IMG/VR virus record: IMGVR_UViG_3300048088_000072
Coordinates: 1 to 31,458 of that record
DNA from: a virus
DNA length: 31,458 nt
Direction: 5' to 3' (one strand)
The notes under the pieces are model-generated. The model was not told where the DNA came from. It saw nothing but the letters and a program-made list of their open reading frames with translations, and searched no databases. Below, piece by piece: positions 27,537 to 31,458 of the stretch (the stretch's first letter is position 1; each line of letters begins with the position of its first letter). The position numbers were made by a program, and so were the translations under genes.

Positions 27537-28082
27537 ATGGCTATCGAATCCGCGCAGTACATCACGCAACTTGTCTCCACCAACCCGCTGTCGACCGACT
27601 CGGTATCCCAGGCCGACGATCACCTCCGAATGTTGAAGGTGGTTCTCCAGAATACCTTCCCGAACCTGGATTCCCAGGTCACCGCCACCCCGACCCAACT
27701 GAACAACCCGATCCCGAAAGGGGCCGTGATCATGTGGTCGGGCGCACTCACTGCGATCCCCACGGGCTACGCGCTGTGCGATGGGGCCCAAGGGACCCCG
27801 GATCTCCGGAACAAGTTCGTCATCGGGGCAGGGGACCAGTACGCGGTCTCCGCAATCGGTGGTGACGTTTCTACGGGCTTCAGTGGTGCTCACACGCACA
27901 CTGAGAACCAGTCCACGGCAAACCTGCAGGTCTCCTCTCTCGCAGTCGCTGCGGGTGCTGGTCAGTCTGTGGTCTCGTCAGTGGTGGCCCAAGGTCACGT
28001 CCACACGATCAACCAGGTGGGCGACCACACGCACTCCTGCCTCCCTCCGTACCTGGCTCTCGCCTACATCATGAAACTGTAA
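27537..28082 (+). CDS. Tail collar-domain protein (second, paralogue)
   Basis: 181 aa. The N-terminus ADDHLRMLKVVLQNTFPNL and the end PPYLALAYIMKL match the preceding gene, and KGAVIMWSGALTAIPTGYAL plus GTPDLRNKFVIGAG is again a collar domain. The His-rich tip is shorter and diverged. It follows its paralogue after 3 nt and overlaps the next gene as TAATG. Confidence 0.83.
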   Translation: MAIESAQYITQLVSTNPLSTDSVSQADDHLRMLKVVLQNTFPNLDSQVTATPTQLNNPIPKGAVIMWSGALTAIPTGYALCDGAQGTPDLRNKFVIGAGDQYAVSAIGGDVSTGFSGAHTHTENQSTANLQVSSLAVAAGAGQSVVSSVVAQGHVHTINQVGDHTHSCLPPYLALAYIMKL

Positions 28083-29791
28083 TGGCTAACCTCCCGCTGC
28101 GCCAACTGGGGGGCGTGGGGGTTATCACCGACGCTTCTCCGTATGATCTTCCGCCCAATGCCTTCTCGGCGGCAAACAACGTGATCTTCTCCGAGGGCCG
28201 CATCCAGCGTGCCCCGGTCTTCAAGCAACTCTTCAACCCGATCCGCTCGACGCTCTCGTACGATGCGGGCACAGGCTCCTACGATGCCAACTCGGCCCTC
28301 TACAACTCTGCGGAAGGCGGTAGCTCTAACGCTTCTCGCTTTGTCGGTAGCTACACCGATCCCACTGCCGGTGAGACCGTATTTGTGGCAGACAACGACG
28401 GAACCATCCGTGCCTACCCTGGCAATGTGATGTCCTTCCAGACCCCGACCACGGGGACTGTATCCAACGACAACGCCTGGTCTCACGCCCAGGTCGCCGG
28501 TCTGTCCTTCCTGGCCCGCAAGGGCATGCGCCCGTACGCTCGGAACATCAAGAGCGACTCCCAGTACTCCCTCATGGGCGGCGACTGGGTGGCCACGGAC
28601 CAGGCGAGCATCGTGCGGGGCTTCAAGGGCTACTGCATCTGCCTCGGGATCAACAAGAACGGCACCGACTACCCCACGATGGTGAAGTGGTCGAACCCGC
28701 TTCAGTACTCCACGCCGGTCTCCGGTCTCCAATGGGACCCCGCGAACACGAACTACGTGGCCGGTGAGAATGTCATCGGTGACATGAAGAACCCGATCCG
28801 CGATGGTCTCTCCCTTGGCGAGGCCTTCATCATCTACTCCCAGAACCAGTTGTGGCTCATGGAGTACTCGGGCGACCTGAACGTCTTCAACTTCCGCAGG
28901 CTCCCCTTCGAGGGCGGCATCATCAACACGAACTGTGTGGTCGAGGTCGAAAGCAAGCACTTTGTATTTGGCGACAACGACATCTACGTCCATGACGGCA
29001 TCAGCCGCCAGTCGATTGCAGATGGCCGCGTCCGTCGCCGCATCTTCAGCACACTGGACCGCAACAAGCAGCAGTTCTGCTTCGTGGCTCACGACTCCGT
29101 GTCGAAGCTACTGCACTTCTGCTACGCGACCTTGCAGGACGAGGCGTCCTTCGCGGGCACTCAGTTCTGCAACCAGGCCGCGTCGTACAACTACAAGAAC
29201 GACACCTGGTCCTTCATGGACCTGCCGAACATCGTCGGTGGGGCAGAGGCCAATGCTTCGCTCGTTAAGAACTCGTTCCCGGACGTCACGAACAGCTACA
29301 CCCTGTTCAACACGGCATATTCGAGCTTCTCGGGTGGCGGCACGCCGAAGCTGTCGATCATGCTCGGGGTATACGACCAGTCCAAGGGCCTGTCAGATTC
29401 CTGCGTGTATGCCGTCGACCTCCCGACCGTAGGCCTGGTGAACCTTCCAGCTAACACCGAGACGCTCAAGCCCGCCTACGTGGAACGCGTGGGGATCTCC
29501 CTGGATACCCAGGGCCTCCCGCTGCGTTCGTACAAGACGGTGCAGTGTGCGGTCCCGGAGTCGTTCTTCGACGACAGTACAGGTACGTTCACGTTCGAAT
29601 TCGGCTCCTCGGATCTCCCGGAGCAGACGCCGAACTATCGGTCCAAAGCAACCTTCAACCCGAGCAGCGACTACAAGCTCGACATGATGGTCTCCGGGCG
29701 CTACCTGTCCTACAAGGTCAGCACCCCCTCGATCTCTAACTTCCAGATCTCTGGCATGGATGTCGAAGTCAAGTCGCTGTCCCGGAGGTAA
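28082..29791 (+). CDS. Tail structural protein, nozzle (tail tubular B)-like
   Basis: 569 aa. The opening LRQLGGVGVITDASPYDLPP, followed by NNVIFSEGRIQRAP, recalls the start of podovirus nozzle and tail-stabilising proteins. Repeated beta segments follow, such as LGEAFIIYSQNQLWLMEYSG and HFVFGDNDIYVHDGIS, consistent with a beta-propeller. No enzyme motif is seen. I assign a virion tail role by overall plan and its place among fibre genes; similarity to T7 gp12 is structural guesswork. Confidence 0.6.
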   Translation: MANLPLRQLGGVGVITDASPYDLPPNAFSAANNVIFSEGRIQRAPVFKQLFNPIRSTLSYDAGTGSYDANSALYNSAEGGSSNASRFVGSYTDPTAGETVFVADNDGTIRAYPGNVMSFQTPTTGTVSNDNAWSHAQVAGLSFLARKGMRPYARNIKSDSQYSLMGGDWVATDQASIVRGFKGYCICLGINKNGTDYPTMVKWSNPLQYSTPVSGLQWDPANTNYVAGENVIGDMKNPIRDGLSLGEAFIIYSQNQLWLMEYSGDLNVFNFRRLPFEGGIINTNCVVEVESKHFVFGDNDIYVHDGISRQSIADGRVRRRIFSTLDRNKQQFCFVAHDSVSKLLHFCYATLQDEASFAGTQFCNQAASYNYKNDTWSFMDLPNIVGGAEANASLVKNSFPDVTNSYTLFNTAYSSFSGGGTPKLSIMLGVYDQSKGLSDSCVYAVDLPTVGLVNLPANTETLKPAYVERVGISLDTQGLPLRSYKTVQCAVPESFFDDSTGTFTFEFGSSDLPEQTPNYRSKATFNPSSDYKLDMMVSGRYLSYKVSTPSISNFQISGMDVEVKSLSRR

Positions 29792-29794
29792 CCC

Positions 29795-29959
29795 ATGGCA
29801 GTCACTTTCACCGTACCCCTTCAGAACTACGTCCGCGCAGCACAGCCCCCATTAAAGGGATCCGAGGCCCAGTGGCTTCAGGAAGAGCTAAAGAAGCTCG
29901 AGCGTTCGGTCGCCGCTATCAACGCGGCACTGACGCAACTTGCTGCGCGGGTCACGTAA
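29795..29959 (+). CDS. Small 54-aa coiled-coil virion-associated protein
   Basis: Starts MAVTFTVPLQNYVRAAQPPL. The second half, EELKKLERSVAAINAALTQL, is a heptad-patterned helix. The ATG has a strong GGAGG site in the 3' end of the preceding gene. Possibly an adaptor or trimerisation peptide. Confidence 0.65.
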   Translation: MAVTFTVPLQNYVRAAQPPLKGSEAQWLQEELKKLERSVAAINAALTQLAARVT

Positions 29960-29980
29960 CCCTTTTAAATCGAGAGAGCA

Positions 29981-30553
29981 ATGAAAAACTTCATGCGAAT
30001 CGGAGTAGGCCTGGACACAGTGCCGCTCAACCTCGCAATCCAACGCCGTCCGGAGATCTGGAAGGCCGACACGTACCTGCGCGACTACCCCCAGGGGCCG
30101 TTCGGGCAGATCGAGTCGATCATCCTGCGCTTCCCGCCGCGCTCCGTGCATGAAACCGAAGAAGCCCTCAAGAAGCACCTCGAGAACTTCGACCAGCACG
30201 AGTGCGTTGACCAGGAGGCATACAAGGCCCTCCCGGAAGCCCGTCCCATCGTCATGGGTCTCATGGCCCGCGTGGCCGGTGAGCGCCTCGGGCGCGTGAT
30301 CGTCAACAAGATCGCCCCTGGTGGTCGCATCTTCCCGCACGCGGATACTCCGGAACATGCCCAATACTGGGATCGCTTCCATGTGGTGCTCCAAAGCGCC
30401 CCTGGGGTGTACTTCCGCACGGGCGACGAGGACGTCTACATGGCCCCAGGCGAGACCTGGTGGTTCCAGAACGCCGAAGAGCATGAAGTGATCAACAACT
30501 CCCCCTGCGACCGCATCCACATGGTCGTTGACATTCGGACATCCAAGCCGTGA
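29981..30553 (+). CDS. 2-oxoglutarate/Fe(II) oxygenase, aspartyl/asparaginyl hydroxylase-like
   Basis: 190 aa. IFPHADTPEHAQYWDRFHVV gives the HxD pair H120/D122. H169 in AEEHEVINNS completes the facial triad, and R178 in PCDRIHMVVDIR is placed to bind 2-oxoglutarate. The order fits the Asp/Asn hydroxylase family. It would hydroxylate a protein side chain; the substrate is unknown and could be a virion or host protein. Its stop overlaps the GNAT gene by GTGA, so the two are coupled. Confidence 0.82.
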   Translation: MKNFMRIGVGLDTVPLNLAIQRRPEIWKADTYLRDYPQGPFGQIESIILRFPPRSVHETEEALKKHLENFDQHECVDQEAYKALPEARPIVMGLMARVAGERLGRVIVNKIAPGGRIFPHADTPEHAQYWDRFHVVLQSAPGVYFRTGDEDVYMAPGETWWFQNAEEHEVINNSPCDRIHMVVDIRTSKP

Positions 30554-30999
30554 TTACCTATTCAGTAGAGAAGTGGCGGGACATCGTGTCTGAAATGGAG
30601 GCCCTGTGGCCCGCTCATTGGCAAGAGGTCGCAATCGACCACGACACCATTAAGCTGGCCCCCGACTATCGGCAGTACGAAGCATTTTGTGATTCTGGGG
30701 CGCTACACATCGTCACGGCCCGCGAGGCCGGAAAGATCGTTGGCTACCACATCAGCATCGTCCGTCCGCACCTCCATTACAAGAACGACCTCCACGGCTT
30801 TACTGACGTCTATTACATCTCCCCGGAGCATCGGCAGGGGTGGACAGGCGTAAAGCTCTTCAAGTACGTGGAGAAGACCCTCAAGGCCCGTGGGGTCAAG
30901 AAGGTGTTCTCCGGGACCAAGTTGCACCTAGACATGGGACCGATCTTTGAGCGGATGGGTTGGCGGGAAACCGAGCGCCTCTTTTCCAAGGTCCTATGA
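30550..30999 (+). CDS. GNAT-family acetyltransferase
   Basis: 149 aa, with a GTG start fixed by the GTGA overlap. LHIVTAREAGKIVGYHISIV is the central sheet. DVYYISPEHRQGWTGVKLFK contains the acetyl-CoA-binding Q/R-x-x-G-x-G-type loop in variant form (RQGWTG). The end, GPIFERMGWRETE, fits GNAT ends. Similar genes occur among structural genes of many podoviruses. The acetylated target is unknown. Confidence 0.8.
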   Translation: MITYSVEKWRDIVSEMEALWPAHWQEVAIDHDTIKLAPDYRQYEAFCDSGALHIVTAREAGKIVGYHISIVRPHLHYKNDLHGFTDVYYISPEHRQGWTGVKLFKYVEKTLKARGVKKVFSGTKLHLDMGPIFERMGWRETERLFSKVL

Positions 31000-31458
31000 T
31001 CAAGTCAATCCTCAAGCTCCTCGCCCCCGCGATCTTCATGCGCTCGCATGTGGCCGCAGCGGCAGTAGGGGCAGCAGCAGTCGGCGCGGTCGGTAGTGGT
31101 ATCGCCTCGAGCAATGCCGCCGATGCCCAAAAGTCCGCAGCCCAGGCTGCCAATTCCCCCTGGTCCGCAGCGCAGCCGTATATCAGCGGCGAGTTCCAAG
31201 GGTCCCAAGACGCGCTCCACAATGCCCTGGGCATGGGAACGTACAGCGGACCACGCGTAGCTGGTCTGAATCCCTACCAGACCCAAGGAGCCGATCAGAC
31301 CGCATCCTACGCGAACGGTAACGGCATCAATACGGCAAACCAGTTCTACAACACTGGTATGGGCCTCACGCAGACGGGTTCGCAGTATGGCACCAACGCC
31401 CAAGGACTCCTAGCGCAGGCACAGCAGGACCCGACCCAAGGGTTCATGAACTACGCAA
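30996..31458 (+). CDS. Internal virion protein-like, 3' end outside the window
   Basis: At least 154 aa, open at the right edge. The ATG overlaps the GNAT stop as ATGA. The N-terminus holds a hydrophobic helix and an Ala/Gly-rich stretch (HVAAAAVGAAAVGAVGSGIA). A Gln/Asn/Gly-rich part follows (GLNPYQTQGADQTA). This composition and position fit the small ejected core proteins of podoviruses (gp14-like), which insert in the host membrane during DNA entry. Confidence 0.6.
   Translation, partial: MIKSILKLLAPAIFMRSHVAAAAVGAAAVGAVGSGIASSNAADAQKSAAQAANSPWSAAQPYISGEFQGSQDALHNALGMGTYSGPRVAGLNPYQTQGADQTASYANGNGINTANQFYNTGMGLTQTGSQYGTNAQGLLAQAQQDPTQGFMNYA

Overview
The window is part of the genome of a double-stranded DNA podovirus of the T7/SP6 type (Autographiviridae-like). 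It encodes a single-subunit RNA polymerase, a T7-type family A DNA polymerase, a primase-helicase with zinc, TOPRIM and Walker motifs, a gp2.5-like single-strand binding protein, endonuclease I and a gp6-like exonuclease. It also carries several copies of a T7/SP6-like promoter, TTAGGACGCACTATAG. The sequence is GC-rich, start sites have AGGAG-type ribosome binding sites, and plausible sigma70 promoters are present, so a proteobacterial host is likely; the sequence does not name the host.

Layout. (1) 1-3353, plus strand: the end of an Ala/Ser/Thr-rich tail fibre gene, a DUF4376-type gene, a small conserved phage protein, a GH24 lysozyme, a 3-TM holin and a coiled-coil/TM protein, closed by two hairpin terminators. 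(2) 3597-7198, minus strand: a plasmid-like block. It holds a lipoprotein, two perfect DnaA boxes, three copies of GGTGTC-N6-GACACC, a Rep-like winged-helix protein, a ribbon-helix-helix (RHH) protein, ParA, a second RHH-like protein, a small unknown gene and a tyrosine recombinase. (3) 7410-19304, minus strand: a long set of overlapping genes for nucleotide metabolism, replication and recombination. It ends upstream at a phage promoter (+1 at 19304). (4) 19367-21871, minus strand: the RNA polymerase gene, with a degenerate phage promoter and a candidate host promoter ahead of it. (5) 21872-22655: a control region with divergent phage promoters, hairpins and a tRNA-Trp-like gene. (6) 22656-26444: a small membrane protein, structured non-coding DNA, and a leftward early operon whose largest product is an acidic 307-aa protein, driven by a host-type promoter at about 25922-25950. 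(7) 26445-31458, plus strand: an HExxH protein, two tail-collar paralogues, a nozzle-like tail protein, a 2-oxoglutarate oxygenase-like protein, a GNAT acetyltransferase and the start of an internal virion protein that runs off the window.

How it fits together. Host RNA polymerase would start the leftward early operon and the phage RNA polymerase gene. Phage polymerase would then transcribe replication genes leftward from 19304 and the control region rightward from 22046 and 22114. The unexpected part is block 2. A Rep-like gene, DnaA boxes, iteron-like palindromes, a ParA/RHH pair with an 8-bp repeat array, and an integrase are together what a low-copy plasmid or phage-plasmid needs for stable inheritance. 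I infer that this T7-like phage can persist in its host as a partitioned episome and/or integrate. The palindrome TTGTACAA recurs at promoters and control regions and may be the switch operator. No classical CI-like repressor was recognised.
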